Shown: positions 7,332 through 17,066, counted from the stretch's first letter. The stretch: DNA of 34,427 bases from Nostoc sp. CCCryo 231-06 (GCA_023522315.1 JAHCSU010000235.1:1-34427); one strand, 5' to 3'. Numbers and translations are program-made. Notes: a model not told the origin generated them from the letters alone.

Positions 7332-10300
7332 GAGCAGCTAACGAGCGGGCTTTACGAAGTTTGGGGAGAGCAATTACCCTTTCTAACGGTCAATTCTCCC
7401 TGGTTTTGGTGTGCTGCAATTATCGAGTTTTGCAAGAGCGAATGCTGCAACGACTCGAAGAACTCTCTTCAGGAGTACACCGAATTCAAAAGGTAGTTCT
7501 GTCGCATAATGCTAGAAGCCTTTATACAAGTATTCATTTACAACTGCTAACCAAAGAAAATCCGCCATCAGCGTTGATGATTTTGGGTTTAGAGTCAGTA
7601 GATGGACTTGACGATTTACTTAGCTCGATCAATCATATTCGTGATGAATTTCGCAAACGCCACCCATTTCCGATGGTTGTGTGGATGAATGAGGAAGTGT
7701 TGCAAAAGGTTGTGCGTTTAGCGCCAGATTTCGCTAGTTGGGCGGCAACACCGATTCGGTTTGAGATGACAACTGAATCATTGCTGCAATTTTTGCAACA
7801 GGAAACTGACTCTTTATTTGCGACGGTGTTAGCAACCGATACTGCACAACATCAACCTCCTCAAGTTGCCAAGAATTATTTTACTGTGGAGCAAGTTTGG
7901 GAACATAGCTACGAACTCCACTTTGCCATTAGAGAGTTGCACAATCGTGGTATCACTTTAGAGCCAGAATTACACGCTAGTTTAGAATTTGTATTTGGTC
8001 TAGATGATTATATTAGCGATCGCATTAATCCAGCTTTAAACCATTTTCAGCAAAGCTTGCAAGTTTGGCAGCAGTTGGCGAAGAGAGGGGATGAAGGGGA
8101 AATCAATTCAAAATTCAAAATTCAAAATTCAAAATTGAATAAAAATACTGGAGAAGATGGGGGAGTATTTTCTTCTCCGATGCCTCCTAATCGCCCATCT
8201 CCATTGCTTTTGCGACATGGAGTTTTGCTGTTTTATATTGGGCTATGTTATTGCCGTTTAGCAGAGCAAAATCAAACCGAAAACCGCCGTCATTGGTACA
8301 CAGCTAAATCTTATTTTCAGCAGTGCTTGACTATCTTACAGGTGGCTGGTCGTCCAGACATAGTTGCTGGATTTATTAGTCAACTCGCTGAAGTTTTGCA
8401 ATATCTGCAAGAGTGGCAAGAATTGCAGACGGTTGCTCAAAAGTCTCTGGAGTTACATCAAACTTATGGTAGTCAAATCCAATTAGCTTGTGACTACGGT
8501 TTTCTGGCGCAAGTGGCTGTGCAGCAGTTGCGGTGGGTACAGGCGAGTATATTGGCACACGTATCACTGCTGAAATTAGGTGAGGCGCAAAAGCATAATG
8601 ACCCTTATAACTGCTTATTTCCATTACTGTTAGGGCAAATTTACTATTTAGTTTTAGCGAAAGCACAGCGAAATTTAGGTGAGTTAGAAGTAGCTCGTGA
8701 ATACTTAGACAAGGCGACAAAAGAACTACCAGCAGCATTAGAAAGCAGTGCCCATCAATACGATGCCCATCGTTATATTCGCTTATTGCGGGCACTGCGA
8801 TCGCTCTACTTTGAAGAAGGGCGATATTTGGAAGCCTATTACATTCGCCAGAAACGGCGTTCTGTTGAGCAACAGTATGGTTTTCGGGCTTTTATCGGTG
8901 CGGGACGCTTGCAACCGCAAAGACAGGCGACAAACCCAGCATTGATGTCACATTCTGGGAGTAGCAGCGTTGCTTTAGAAATTGCGGCTTCTGGTAGAGA
9001 GCGTGATATTAATAACTTAATTGGCAGAATTAGCCGCGCTGATCGAAAATTGACGGTGATTCACGGTCAATCAGGGGTAGGTAAGAGTTCTATTGTAACT
9101 GCGGGGTTAGTTCCAGCATTGCAAAATCGCGCTATTGGCGATCAAATAGCTGTACCTGTGGTGCTGCAAGTTTACACCGATTGGGCACGGGAATTAGGGA
9201 AATCTTTAAGTGAGGCGATGTCTAATGACGCATCTCTTGCTATCTACGCTGATATCATGCCAGAAGCAGCCATTGAACCGGAAGTTTTGCCTTACTCTGC
9301 CACACCTATTACCATCCTCAGAATTTTACAACAACTAAAAGAAAATGCTGATAACCATCTGATCACAGTTTTAATTTTTGACCAGTTTGAAGAATTTTTC
9401 TTTGGTAATAGCGATCGCAATCAAAAGCAAGAATTTGATAAATTTATTAGCAACTGTCTGAATATACCCTTTGTCAAAGTTATCCTTACCTTGCGAGAAG
9501 ATTATTTACACCGTTTATTAGACTTTAAACATGTTTCAGCACTAGAAGCGATTAATAATAACATTCTCGACAAGCATATTCGCTACCAGTTAAATAACTT
9601 TTCGCCAGAATATGCTAAAGCAATTATCCGAAAATTAACAGAGCGATCGCAGTTTAATTTAGAGCCGGCTTTAATCGATGCCTTAATCGAAGATTTATCT
9701 ACAGGATTTGGAGAAGTCCGCCCCATTGAATTGCAAGTTGTGGGAGCGCAAATTCAAGATGAGCGAATTACTACACTAGAAGAATATCAGCCATATAGAC
9801 CGAACAAACTCATCGAGCGATATCTTAAGGAATTGATCAAAGACTGCGGCCCAGAAAATGAACGAGCCGCATTACTCGTCTTATACTTATTAACAGATGA
9901 AAGTAACAATCGACCTTTTAAAACTCGTGCTGAATTAGCGGCGCAGCTAGCAGAATTAGAAGATGCTAGCAAATTAGAGTTAGTATTAGAGATTTTAGTT
10001 AGCTCTGGTTTAGTGGTACTATTCCCTGATGTACCAGAACGCTATCAACTGATTCACGATTATTTAGTAGACTTAATTCGCTACTTGCAACAACAAGAAT
10101 CGAGCTTACAGGTACAACTTAACCAGCTGCGCTACAAAGTAGAACAGAGTCAAGGTGAGATTGAGCGGCTTAAGAGCGAACTTAGCCAAAATGAGCAGCG
10201 ATCGCAATTGGTAGATCCTCATCCCCAACAGGGTTTGGATTTATTAACAGAATTGCGGGAGTTACACAAGCGGGAAGAATTAAGTCAGTTAGAAATTGAG

Positions 10301-12523
10301 CAATTACGATCTGAACTCAAAGAAAAAGAATTAACAGCTAAACTCGCAGAAAGTCAAAAGAAACAAAGGCTGAGTGAAGCTCAATTAAATCGTTCATTGA
10401 AAATTGCCCTGACTGCTTCTTTTCTTGCCATATTGGGATTAAGTGTTTCCATCGTCACAGCAGTAGATAGCGAAATTAAAACCCTCAGTGCATCTAGTGA
10501 AGCCCTATTTGCATCGCAAAAAGGTATTGATGCTTTAAAAGAAGGTTTAAAAGCAGGGAGAAAATTACAACAAACAATCTGGGTAGATTCCTATACCAAA
10601 GAGCAAGTACAGACGGCGCTTTATCAAGCGGTTTCTGGGTTAAGAGAATATAATCGCTTGGACGGGCATATATCTGGGGTAAATATTGCTACATTTAGCC
10701 TCGTTCCCCCTTGGGGTTGGCGGAGCCATCGCTCTTTAATTGCCTCAGCCAGTGCAGATACTACAATCAAACTTTGGGGTACTGATGGTAGCTTGGTCAA
10801 AACGTTATCGGGTCATGAAGATGTGGTTAATAGTGTCAGTTTCAGCCCAGATAGTCAAATCATTGCTTCCGCCAGTCAAGATAAGACGGTGAAACTTTGG
10901 AGTCGAGATGGTCAACTGCTTGCTACTCTATTAGGGCATCAGGGTGTGGTGAATAGTGCCAGTTTTAGCCCAGATGGTCAGATTATTGCTTCGGCGAGTA
11001 GCGACAAGACGGTGAAACTGTGGAGTCGGGATGGTAAACTGCTCAAAAGCTTGCAGGGACATGATGGTGCAGTTTTAAGCGTCGCTTGGTCAACCGATGG
11101 TCAAACCATTGCTTCCGGGAGTGCTGATAAGACGGTAAAATTGTGGAATCGGGATGGTAAGCTGCTTAAAACCTTTCAGGGACATGATGATGCAGTCTTA
11201 AGTGTAGCTTGGTCGTTTGATGGGAAAACTATTGCCTCTGCTAGTTTAGACCAGACAATCAAACTGTGGAATCTGGAAGGTAAACTACTACGAACCTTAT
11301 CGGGGCATAGTGCTGGAGTTACCAGCGTTACTTTTAGCCCTGATGGTAAAGCGATCGCTTCTGCAAGTACCGATGAGACAATCAAACTTTGGAGTTCTCA
11401 AGGTGTGTTGCTCGAAACCCTGAAGGGGCATAATAATTGGGTTAATAGCGTCAGTTTCAGCCCAGATGGTCGCACCCTCGCTTCTGCAAGTCGGGACAAA
11501 ACTATTAAACTCTGGCATTTAGACGATGTGTTATTGCGAAAGCCCAAAGCCGATAACGATGACTGGGTAACTAGCATCAGTTTTAGCCCAGGCGATCGCA
11601 CCTTAGCAGCAGCAAGTCGAGACAAAACTGTAAAACTGTTCAGTCGAGACGGTAAACTACTCCGTACTTTCACGGGGCATCAGGGTCAAGTTTGGGGAGT
11701 TAGTTTTAGCCCCGATGGTCAAGCGATCGCCTCGGCTAGTAAAGATAAAACGGTAAAGCTTTGGAGTCGTGACGGTAAACTGCTCAACACCTTACAGGGT
11801 CATAATGATACCGTCTTAGGTGTTGCTTGGTCGCCTAATGGTCAAGTAATTGCTTCAGCTAGTAAAGATAAAACAGTAAAACTTTGGAGTCGAGACGGTA
11901 AACTAATCAACACCTTGGAAGGGCATCAAGATGCAGTAAATTGGGTAAGTTTTAGCCCCGATGGTAAGTTGCTAGCCTCAGCCAGTGATGATAAAACTGT
12001 AAAAATCTGGAGTATAGAGGGTAAATTGCTATACACCTTAAATGGTCATAGTCGGCGGGTAAATGGGGTTGCTTGGTCGCCTGATAGTCAAGCGGTAAGC
12101 GGAGCCATGCCCAAAGGGCTTATCGCTTCAGCTAGTATTGATAACACGGTGAAAATTTGGAGCCGGGACGGTCATCTGCTAAATAATCTTACAGGCGATG
12201 GCGATAGTTTCATCAGTGTGAGTTTTAGCCCTGATGGTAAAACTTTAGCGGCTAGCAGTGATGACAAAGTGAGGATTTGGAATCGAGAAGGGACATTGCT
12301 GATTGCTTTGAAAGGTGATAAGCAAGAGTTAACCAGCGTCAGTTTTAGTAATGACGGCAAGACTCTGGCTGCGGGTAGTGGTAATGGTACAGTGATTTTC
12401 CAGAATTTGGCAGATATCGAACTGGAAAAATTGCTAGCACGGGGTTGCAATTTACTGCATGATTATTTGCAGACTAATCAGAAGGTAATGAAGAGCGATC
12501 GCGCCTTGTGTTCTGGTAGGTGA
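7301..12523 (+). CDS. Giant STAND NTPase: TPR-like region, nSTAND-type NTPase, TM, 14 WD40 repeats
   Basis: A 1740-residue multidomain protein. Residues 1-190 look like a degenerate ATPase-like domain without a Walker A. About 320-540 is alpha-helical and TPR-like. About 575-930 is a STAND-type NTPase with Walker [10 protein letters not shown] (near 588) and Walker [11 protein letters not shown] (near 690), followed by a helical/winged-helix part. About 932-1030 is coiled coil. About 1035-1057 is a hydrophobic, likely membrane segment. About 1121-1710 holds 14 WD40 repeats, enough for two seven-blade propellers, then the common cyanobacterial tail [21 protein letters not shown] proteins oligomerise on ligand recognition, and WD40 arrays are the usual sensor. 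No toxic effector domain is visible. Three in-frame repeat insertions occur (8106-8136, 10703-10732, 12092-12126). It overlaps the upstream ATPase gene. Confidence 0.9.
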   Translation: MVERHPQADIRAANERALRSLGRAITLSNGQFSLVLVCCNYRVLQERMLQRLEELSSGVHRIQKVVLSHNARSLYTSIHLQLLTKENPPSALMILGLESVDGLDDLLSSINHIRDEFRKRHPFPMVVWMNEEVLQKVVRLAPDFASWAATPIRFEMTTESLLQFLQQETDSLFATVLATDTAQHQPPQVAKNYFTVEQVWEHSYELHFAIRELHNRGITLEPELHASLEFVFGLDDYISDRINPALNHFQQSLQVWQQLAKRGDEGEINSKFKIQNSKLNKNTGEDGGVFSSPMPPNRPSPLLLRHGVLLFYIGLCYCRLAEQNQTENRRHWYTAKSYFQQCLTILQVAGRPDIVAGFISQLAEVLQYLQEWQELQTVAQKSLELHQTYGSQIQLACDYGFLAQVAVQQLRWVQASILAHVSLLKLGEAQKHNDPYNCLFPLLLGQIYYLVLAKAQRNLGELEVAREYLDKATKELPAALESSAHQYDAHRYIRLLRALRSLYFEEGRYLEAYYIRQKRRSVEQQYGFRAFIGAGRLQPQRQATNPALMSHSGSSSVALEIAASGRERDINNLIGRISRADRKLTVIHGQSGVGKSSIVTAGLVPALQNRAIGDQIAVPVVLQVYTDWARELGKSLSEAMSNDASLAIYADIMPEAAIEPEVLPYSATPITILRILQQLKENADNHLITVLIFDQFEEFFFGNSDRNQKQEFDKFISNCLNIPFVKVILTLREDYLHRLLDFKHVSALEAINNNILDKHIRYQLNNFSPEYAKAIIRKLTERSQFNLEPALIDALIEDLSTGFGEVRPIELQVVGAQIQDERITTLEEYQPYRPNKLIERYLKELIKDCGPENERAALLVLYLLTDESNNRPFKTRAELAAQLAELEDASKLELVLEILVSSGLVVLFPDVPERYQLIHDYLVDLIRYLQQQESSLQVQLNQLRYKVEQSQGEIERLKSELSQNEQRSQLVDPHPQQGLDLLTELRELHKREELSQLEIEQLRSELKEKELTAKLAESQKKQRLSEAQLNRSLKIALTASFLAILGLSVSIVTAVDSEIKTLSASSEALFASQKGIDALKEGLKAGRKLQQTIWVDSYTKEQVQTALYQAVSGLREYNRLDGHISGVNIATFSLVPPWGWRSHRSLIASASADTTIKLWGTDGSLVKTLSGHEDVVNSVSFSPDSQIIASASQDKTVKLWSRDGQLLATLLGHQGVVNSASFSPDGQIIASASSDKTVKLWSRDGKLLKSLQGHDGAVLSVAWSTDGQTIASGSADKTVKLWNRDGKLLKTFQGHDDAVLSVAWSFDGKTIASASLDQTIKLWNLEGKLLRTLSGHSAGVTSVTFSPDGKAIASASTDETIKLWSSQGVLLETLKGHNNWVNSVSFSPDGRTLASASRDKTIKLWHLDDVLLRKPKADNDDWVTSISFSPGDRTLAAASRDKTVKLFSRDGKLLRTFTGHQGQVWGVSFSPDGQAIASASKDKTVKLWSRDGKLLNTLQGHNDTVLGVAWSPNGQVIASASKDKTVKLWSRDGKLINTLEGHQDAVNWVSFSPDGKLLASASDDKTVKIWSIEGKLLYTLNGHSRRVNGVAWSPDSQAVSGAMPKGLIASASIDNTVKIWSRDGHLLNNLTGDGDSFISVSFSPDGKTLAASSDDKVRIWNREGTLLIALKGDKQELTSVSFSNDGKTLAAGSGNGTVIFQNLADIELEKLLARGCNLLHDYLQTNQKVMKSDRALCSGR
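8106..8136 (+). repeat. attcaaa heptanucleotide repeat inside the STAND gene
   Basis: Four full attcaaa units plus a partial one lie in frame and encode part of a low-complexity linker ([15 protein letters not shown]) between the degenerate N-terminal domain and the helical region. Such short tandemly repeated heptamers are typical of heterocystous cyanobacteria and are usually intergenic. Confidence 0.8.
10703..10732 (+). repeat. short palindromic repeat, family B, in frame in WD40 blade 1
   Basis: The 30 bases gttcccccttggggttggcg / gagccatcgc encode an atypical [10 protein letters not shown] in place of the usual PDGS turn just before [14 protein letters not shown]. The segment shares the ggagccat core with the element at 12092-12126. 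The other WD repeats of the gene lack it. Confidence 0.7.
12092..12126 (+). repeat. short palindromic repeat, family B, in frame in WD40 blade 12
   Basis: The 35-base segment gcggtaagcggagccatgcc / caaagggcttatcgc inserts about nine residues (AVSGAMPKG) between SPDSQ and [14 protein letters not shown]. Its reverse complement has the gcgat...gccctttgggcatggctccg form of a common Nostoc palindromic repeat. Confidence 0.75.
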
Positions 12524-13065
12524 TGCAGAAGAATTATGAAAGGCTACCATACAGAATTTGGGTTTAATCATTACATAGAGTTTAATCAATGCTATTTCCA
12601 TATTTATCAATTTTTTATCTATACAATTGGGCATAAAGTAAGAAATGATTTTCTAACTCGCTCTAAAGCCCTGCTGGCAAAGGCTTCTTTGAGCCTCGAC
12701 CGTTTACCTTTGTTTTGCGGTCTTACCTATTTATGATTCCTACCGAGATAATCGCACAATAGGACACATTTTAAACTTATCTAAGAGGCTGTTTGACTAA
12801 ACCCTTAATATCTGGTGCTTAAAATTGCAAAGTCTAGTATTATTTCCAGGTAAAAACATTGCTAAAATAACTAATTTAGTTAGCAAATTTAGTTTTTATG
12901 AAAAATTGATGAATATAAGATGAAGATACTGTATCTGTATGAGAAAAAATGTGCTAACTATGTATATTTTTAAATAAGACTTTAATTCAACCAAAATTAA
13001 GCTAGAAACTTCTGAATCTTCTTAGCTTTTGTTAAGGATAAAATATTCAAAACCTGGAGATTTTG

Positions 13066-13167
13066 ATGTTATTGGAGCAAAAATTTGACCCAATTTACAT
13101 TCTTAGCTCTAGAAAAGGAGGATTGATAAAGACTGGGTATCAAACAGCAAACTTAAACAGCAAGTAA
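13066..13167 (+). CDS. possible 33-residue small protein
   Basis: A short ORF that starts at ATG preceded by a good ribosome-binding sequence (ctggag, about 6 bases from the start). It encodes LLEQKFDPIYILSSRKGG and a further polar tail. No family is recognised, and in AT-rich DNA a chance ORF of this size is likely. The ribosome site is the only positive evidence. Confidence 0.15.
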   Translation: MLLEQKFDPIYILSSRKGGLIKTGYQTANLNSK

Positions 13168-13346
13168 TCTTGCTTATTTATACTATACGTTCGCTTATTT
13201 TGAGATCCCAAAGGTAATTAAAGCCTTAATGCAAAAGGAAAACGGTTATTTTTAAGTAACCCTTTAATTGTCAGTAAAATTTATGACCATCACAGAAGGC
13301 TTCTAGAGGTGATTATTTAAGGCACAGGGATAGCATAAATCATAAA

Positions 13347-13484
13347 ATGGCAAAAGTTCTATGCGAGATACAAATGCCTGAATCAATTGAATCACCTGGA
13401 TTACAAGCCCTGTGGGACTTAATTAAATCTTGCAGGTTAAAAATGAGAGAATGTACAGTTTATAGACTTTTAGTACTCATCTAA
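13347..13484 (+). CDS. possible 45-residue small protein
   Basis: A short ORF starting MAKVLCEIQMPESIESPGLQ and ending in a basic and hydrophobic tail. It has no strong ribosome-binding site and no recognised family. It is listed because it is the longest clean ATG ORF in the middle of the 1.1-kb gap; a chance ORF is quite possible. Confidence 0.15.
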   Translation: MAKVLCEIQMPESIESPGLQALWDLIKSCRLKMRECTVYRLLVLI

Positions 13485-13505
13485 AGTAGATTTTTATCAA
13501 GAATT

Positions 13506-13571
13506 TAGATTAAGCTTGAAACCTATATATTATAAGTATAAATTTAAATCTAGATTACCTAGATTAAGCTT
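13506..13571. repeat. 12-base direct repeat upstream of the pentapeptide gene
   Basis: The sequence tagattaagctt occurs at 13506-13517 and again at 13560-13571, 54 bases apart (about five helical turns) and 74-139 bases before the start codon. It contains the palindrome aagctt. It could be a paired operator site, or a chance feature of AT-rich DNA. Confidence 0.35.
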
Positions 13572-13644
13572 ATTTAGTAAATAGAATAGAACAATTTATA
13601 ATAAATGAAAAGATATTTCAATCTCTATGTAGTACATATTCACT

Positions 13645-15801
13645 ATGAATTATAAAGATTCACCTAAGAAACCTTTCAGAAACCAAAACTATAGTGGGCA
13701 GGATTTAAGAGGAAAAAATTTTTTTACTGATCAGGATATTCAAGGATCAAACTTCTCTGATGCAAACCTTCAGGGAGTAGATTTTAGTAGTGCAAAAATT
13801 CGAGGAGCGAATTTTTGCGGAGCAAATCTTCGAGGAGCAAAGTTCAACTATGTCTCAAGTATATCAGTAGAGACCGACACCTCATTAGGTGAAGTAAATT
13901 TTACTAATGCTGAGATACAAGGAACAGACTTTACTGAAGCTGTACTTCAAAACGCCAGCTTTACTGAAGCGAAAGCAGGTCTAAGTCTCTATTGGTGTTT
14001 GATCGTATTTCTCTTTTCATTTATATTATGCTTATTTTCAGCATTTCCAGCAGCGATCATCAGTACATTCTCACTACACTTTCTTCGTGGCTCCCATCGA
14101 AGACCTTCTTTTTTATTTTTAATGCTTACTGGACTTGTGTCAGTTGTTATTACCGTAGCTATACGCACGCTTCTAATTATCTATGCTCCCAATTATGCAA
14201 CAATTATACATGTAATTCTGGGAATCATTGCAATTATAATGACGCTGTTTGGTGCGGCAATAACAGTGGTAATGAATGATTTTGAAGATGATCTTAGCAG
14301 TATTCTTTCAGCTACATTACCACTATTATTTTTACTTGTAGTTCTCATAGTGCTGATTATATTTACAGAAACTCTCAAACCTCTTGAAGAGCTTGTATTT
14401 CGCAAAACATACTTCCAATTTATTGTTTTGTCTAATAAGACCAACGGCGCATTGCTTGCAGGAGTGTTTGGAGCGCTCATTGGCGCACCTATTGGTTGTT
14501 GGTTCTCTGGATCTGCTATTGCTGAAGATAAAAAAGTTTTTTATTGGCTTTGGAAAATTTACATTTGGTTTGTTACTTACAAAGGAACTCTCTTCAATGA
14601 GGCAGATATAACTGACGCTATTTTTACTTCAGCAACACTTAAGGGCGCAAACTTCAAAGGTGCAAAAGTTATAAGAACCCGATGGCAAGGCGTTAAACAT
14701 CTAGAATTTACTTATACTGGTAATAACTATCTCAAATACCCAAAAATTCGACAGTTAGTCACAACATTAGCTGTGGGAGAAAAAACAAAAGACAGAAAGT
14801 TTGACGGTCTGAATCTCGAAGGTATTTATTTAGAAAAGGCAAAGTTATCCTGCACTAACTTTAGTGGAACAAATCTTAATCATGCGAATCTGCGCTACGC
14901 TATTTTGGAGGAAGCAGACCTAACACAAGCAAAACTAAATAATGCAGATTTAACTGGAGCTAGCTTAACTGGAGCTTGTATAGACAATTGGACTACTGAT
15001 CAAACAACAATCTTAAATGAGGTGATATGCGAATATATATATCTGGAAAAATTACCTGGTAATATGAGTGGTTGGCGTCGCTCCCCTCCCCAACCAAACA
15101 ATTTTGAGCCTGGATATTTCGAGAATTTTTATCGAAAAGATAATGTAATTTACTTACCTATAAGTAAGAACGATGATCGACAAGCCTTAGAAGATGCCTT
15201 CTCACATTTGGTTAAGCAAAATCCAGGTATACGCAATGCCTTAACAGAAATCAAGATGATAGGTGATAATAATGTTCTAGTTACAATCCGAGTCCCCAAA
15301 AACACCGATAAGGGTAAGATTGAGCAGGAGTTTGAACAGACAAAACAAGAAGGGAAACAGAAACATCAGCTACATTCAGAATTGGAAAAACGTTACAATG
15401 AGCCATTCTTTCAGTTTATCTTAGATTTAATTAAGGAAGTTATGTCTAGTACTCCACAATTCTTTGCTCCTAATTCAAACATTAGTATTGGCAACATAGC
15501 AGGAGAGGTTACGGGTTCACAGAACTCTACTCAGCATATCAATTCACAAGAACACAGGCAGACTCTTGCTGAAGCCGCATCTGAAATCCAAAAGCTCCTC
15601 AAGCAATTGGAACAGAGCAATCCTACTGCTACTGATGCTGAAAAAGTAGTTTATGTTAATGAGAAAACTGCTCCCACTCTTAAAAGTCGTGTACTTGGTG
15701 CATTACAAGGAGGTAGTGAAGCTGCAATTGAAGAGTTTTTAAGCAATCCTTATGTCAACGTAGGCAAAGCTATTGTCAAGGGGTGGATAAAGCCAGAATA
15801 G
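13645..15801 (+). CDS. Membrane-embedded pentapeptide-repeat protein with cyanobacterial C-terminal module
   Basis: A 718-residue protein. Residues 13-110 are A(D/N)LxG-type pentapeptide repeats forming a right-handed quadrilateral helix (for example ANLQGVDFSSAKIRGANF). About 113-300 contains several membrane segments (LYWCLIVFLFSFILCLFSAF, IIHVILGIIAIIMTLFGAAI, LPLLFLLVVLIVLIIF, ALLAGVFGALIGAPIGCWF). Pentapeptides resume at about 312-330 and 390-450. The C-terminal part (about 470-718) has NVLVTIRVP, a charged coiled-coil stretch, the motif ISIGNIAGEVTGSQN and a helical domain (TLAEAASEIQKLLKQLEQ). This C-terminal arrangement recurs, as I recall, in many cyanobacterial pentapeptide proteins. 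The function is unknown; a scaffold at the membrane is plausible. It is far from its neighbours and probably monocistronic. Confidence 0.85.
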   Translation: MNYKDSPKKPFRNQNYSGQDLRGKNFFTDQDIQGSNFSDANLQGVDFSSAKIRGANFCGANLRGAKFNYVSSISVETDTSLGEVNFTNAEIQGTDFTEAVLQNASFTEAKAGLSLYWCLIVFLFSFILCLFSAFPAAIISTFSLHFLRGSHRRPSFLFLMLTGLVSVVITVAIRTLLIIYAPNYATIIHVILGIIAIIMTLFGAAITVVMNDFEDDLSSILSATLPLLFLLVVLIVLIIFTETLKPLEELVFRKTYFQFIVLSNKTNGALLAGVFGALIGAPIGCWFSGSAIAEDKKVFYWLWKIYIWFVTYKGTLFNEADITDAIFTSATLKGANFKGAKVIRTRWQGVKHLEFTYTGNNYLKYPKIRQLVTTLAVGEKTKDRKFDGLNLEGIYLEKAKLSCTNFSGTNLNHANLRYAILEEADLTQAKLNNADLTGASLTGACIDNWTTDQTTILNEVICEYIYLEKLPGNMSGWRRSPPQPNNFEPGYFENFYRKDNVIYLPISKNDDRQALEDAFSHLVKQNPGIRNALTEIKMIGDNNVLVTIRVPKNTDKGKIEQEFEQTKQEGKQKHQLHSELEKRYNEPFFQFILDLIKEVMSSTPQFFAPNSNISIGNIAGEVTGSQNSTQHINSQEHRQTLAEAASEIQKLLKQLEQSNPTATDAEKVVYVNEKTAPTLKSRVLGALQGGSEAAIEEFLSNPYVNVGKAIVKGWIKPE

Positions 15802-15951
15802 GTTATCGGCATTGCACCGAAATACGTGTAATTTATTGCAAGATAGTCTGAAAACTCTTATTTTGTTCATGGTTGAGAATTTGCTACAACAAAATCAAAA
15901 AAGTCGTGTTCAGTAAGGAAAAATCAAGCCTTTTGAGGACATCTTACAGTT

Positions 15952-16566
15952 TTGACAAACATATTGGTAGAATGCCTATTCTTCGCAACAGCAGACGCTA
16001 GGCGCGATCGCTCCTGGAATAAACCAAAGGTGCGTAGGCGTAGCCCATCGGAGATATCGCCTTCTACTACCCAACCTCAAGCCGTTGTTTCAGAATTATG
16101 GCAGGAAAATCAGCCAAAACTCATAGACAAAGCTATACATCTTGTTAGCGCACCAGGAGACAAGGAAAAAAGCCGGAAAGCAGATATTGTCATATTTGCA
16201 AGAGTTGAATGGCAGAGGATGAAAACTAGCTCTAGTTCTGCTGCTGCATATATTCCACCACCCGGAGTCATTGAGGTTGTTAGCAACAACTGGAAGGACG
16301 ACTATCTGACAAAACTTGCTGAATATGTTCGCGTAGCGTCTCGCAGAGAAGACTTGGGCGTTTTCGAGTACATCATTGTGGACTATGCTGCTTTTGGTGG
16401 CATTCGGTTCATTGGCTCTCCCAAGCAGCCAACCATTGCAATCTACCAACTTGAAGATGAAGAGTATTTACCGCCAAAGGTGTTTCGAGGGCAGGATCGA
16501 ATTGATTTTAGATTGTTTCCGAACATTCCCTTAACGGCTGAACAAATTTTTGCAATGAGTCGTTGA
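15952..16566 (+). CDS. Uma2-family (PD-(D/E)XK-like) protein, N-terminally degraded
   Basis: The C-terminal half is clearly Uma2/DUF820, a cyanobacterium-expanded family with a restriction-endonuclease-like fold. Recognisable blocks are RKADIVIFARVEW, PPGVIEVVSNNWKDDYLTKL, EYIIVDYAAFGGIRFIGSPK and LFPNIPLTAEQIFAM. The expected N-terminus (around TFEEFIxWYPE and the early strands) is absent. The first 45 residues are instead encoded partly by HIP1 and family A repeat DNA, and the only start is a TTG. A second short repeat is inserted in frame between LAEY and EDLGV, adding VRVASRR. It is therefore probably a decaying or rebuilt gene, although the frame is still open. Uma2 proteins are often linked to mobile DNA. 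Confidence 0.6.
   Translation: MTNILVECLFFATADARRDRSWNKPKVRRRSPSEISPSTTQPQAVVSELWQENQPKLIDKAIHLVSAPGDKEKSRKADIVIFARVEWQRMKTSSSSAAAYIPPPGVIEVVSNNWKDDYLTKLAEYVRVASRREDLGVFEYIIVDYAAFGGIRFIGSPKQPTIAIYQLEDEEYLPPKVFRGQDRIDFRLFPNIPLTAEQIFAMSR
16032..16060 (+). repeat. short interspersed repeat, family A, in the Uma2 gene
   Basis: The reverse complement (gcgatatctccgatgggcta plus cgcctacgc) aligns with the copy at 489-517 over all 29 positions with about 22 identities. It encodes part of the non-Uma2 N-terminus (VRRRSPSEI). Confidence 0.6.
16327..16350 (+). repeat. short palindromic repeat, family C, in frame in the Uma2 gene
   Basis: The segment ttcgcgtagcgtctcgcaga plus gaa is a form of a common Nostoc repeat (ttctctacgagacgctacgc as the reverse complement consensus, from memory). 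It adds seven or eight residues (VRVASRRE) between LAEY and DLGVFEY, two blocks that are normally contiguous in Uma2 proteins. Confidence 0.7.
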
Positions 16567-16598
16567 TTAGTATTTCTGTTATTGCAATTCACTCAAAT

Positions 16599-16715
16599 TC
16601 ACACAACACTTTGAGCAGATGGCTTAGTTAATGGTATTTCATCAATCTCAGCATTAAAAGCTGCTGCAAGTTCAGGAATGGCGATCGCAATAGCACTCTC
16701 ATGCTTACCTATATT
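16599..16715 (-). pseudogene. possible C-terminal gene remnant
   Basis: A minus-strand open stretch of 38 codons, bounded upstream by a stop, reads GKHESAIAIAIPELAAAFNA and continues EIDEIPLTKPSAQSVV before a stop. It has protein-like composition but no start codon of its own. It could be the tail of a lost gene between the Uma2-like gene and the protease pair. No family is recognised. Confidence 0.25.
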
Positions 16716-16793
16716 CTAGAATTGAAGCTGCTGAGAGCTTTCGATTTTATCCTAAGATAGAATCAGAAATCGGATACAGAAAAGGTTGCTTCT

Positions 16794-17066
16794 ATGCATT
16801 ATCCCAACCTCAGCCGCGAAGAAATTGCTCAAGGTGGCGAAAAACTTTACCAGCAGAGTATCCGTACCCAAGTCGAAACAACAGAAAATATCGGCAAAAT
16901 CATTGCAATCAATATCACTACAGGTGATTACGAAATAGATGACGATTTAATTGTGGCTTGTCATCGGTTGCAAGCCAAACAGCCAAACGCAATCATTTGG
17001 ACAGAGCGAATTGGCTATGATGCTGTTTTTGCAGTCGGTGGTACGTTGGTTAGGACAGCACAGTGA
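16794..17066 (+). CDS. small hypothetical protein paired with an aspartic protease
   Basis: A 90-residue soluble protein beginning MHYPNLSREEIAQGGEKLYQ and ending in WTERIGYDAVFAVGGTLVRT. There are no membrane segments and no recognised domain. It starts at ATG with a moderate purine-rich site upstream (gaaaagg). Its stop TGA shares bases with the GTG start of the next gene (GTGA overlap at 17063-17066), so the two are translationally coupled. From memory, small proteins of this type precede clan AA protease genes in several cyanobacteria, which suggests a conserved two-gene unit whose function is unknown. Confidence 0.75.
   Translation: MHYPNLSREEIAQGGEKLYQQSIRTQVETTENIGKIIAINITTGDYEIDDDLIVACHRLQAKQPNAIIWTERIGYDAVFAVGGTLVRTAQ

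Larger units (their letters stand above)
12524..13644. other. AT-rich, gene-poor region of about 1.1 kb
   Basis: No convincing gene is present. Two tiny ORFs exist (13066-13167 and 13347-13484, listed separately). A sequence agaggctgtttgac at about 12784 resembles the end of some insertion sequences, but no partner end or transposase was seen. Before the pentapeptide gene a 12-base direct repeat (tagattaagctt) occurs twice. The region may be the scar of lost mobile DNA plus a long promoter region. Confidence 0.4.

Noticed and set aside
10660-12400. Regular repeats as a CRISPR or tandem non-coding array
   Set aside because: The period of about 120-126 bases is explained by WD40 blades in one open frame; there are no identical short repeats with unique spacers.
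11176-12450. Minus-strand ORFs opposite the WD40 repeats
   Set aside because: They recur with the WD40 period and encode near-identical serine/leucine-rich peptides, which is expected of the antisense of repeated DNA.
12655-12800. Insertion-sequence remnant around agaggctgtttgac
   Set aside because: No transposase fragment and no inverse partner end could be found nearby; kept only as a remark.
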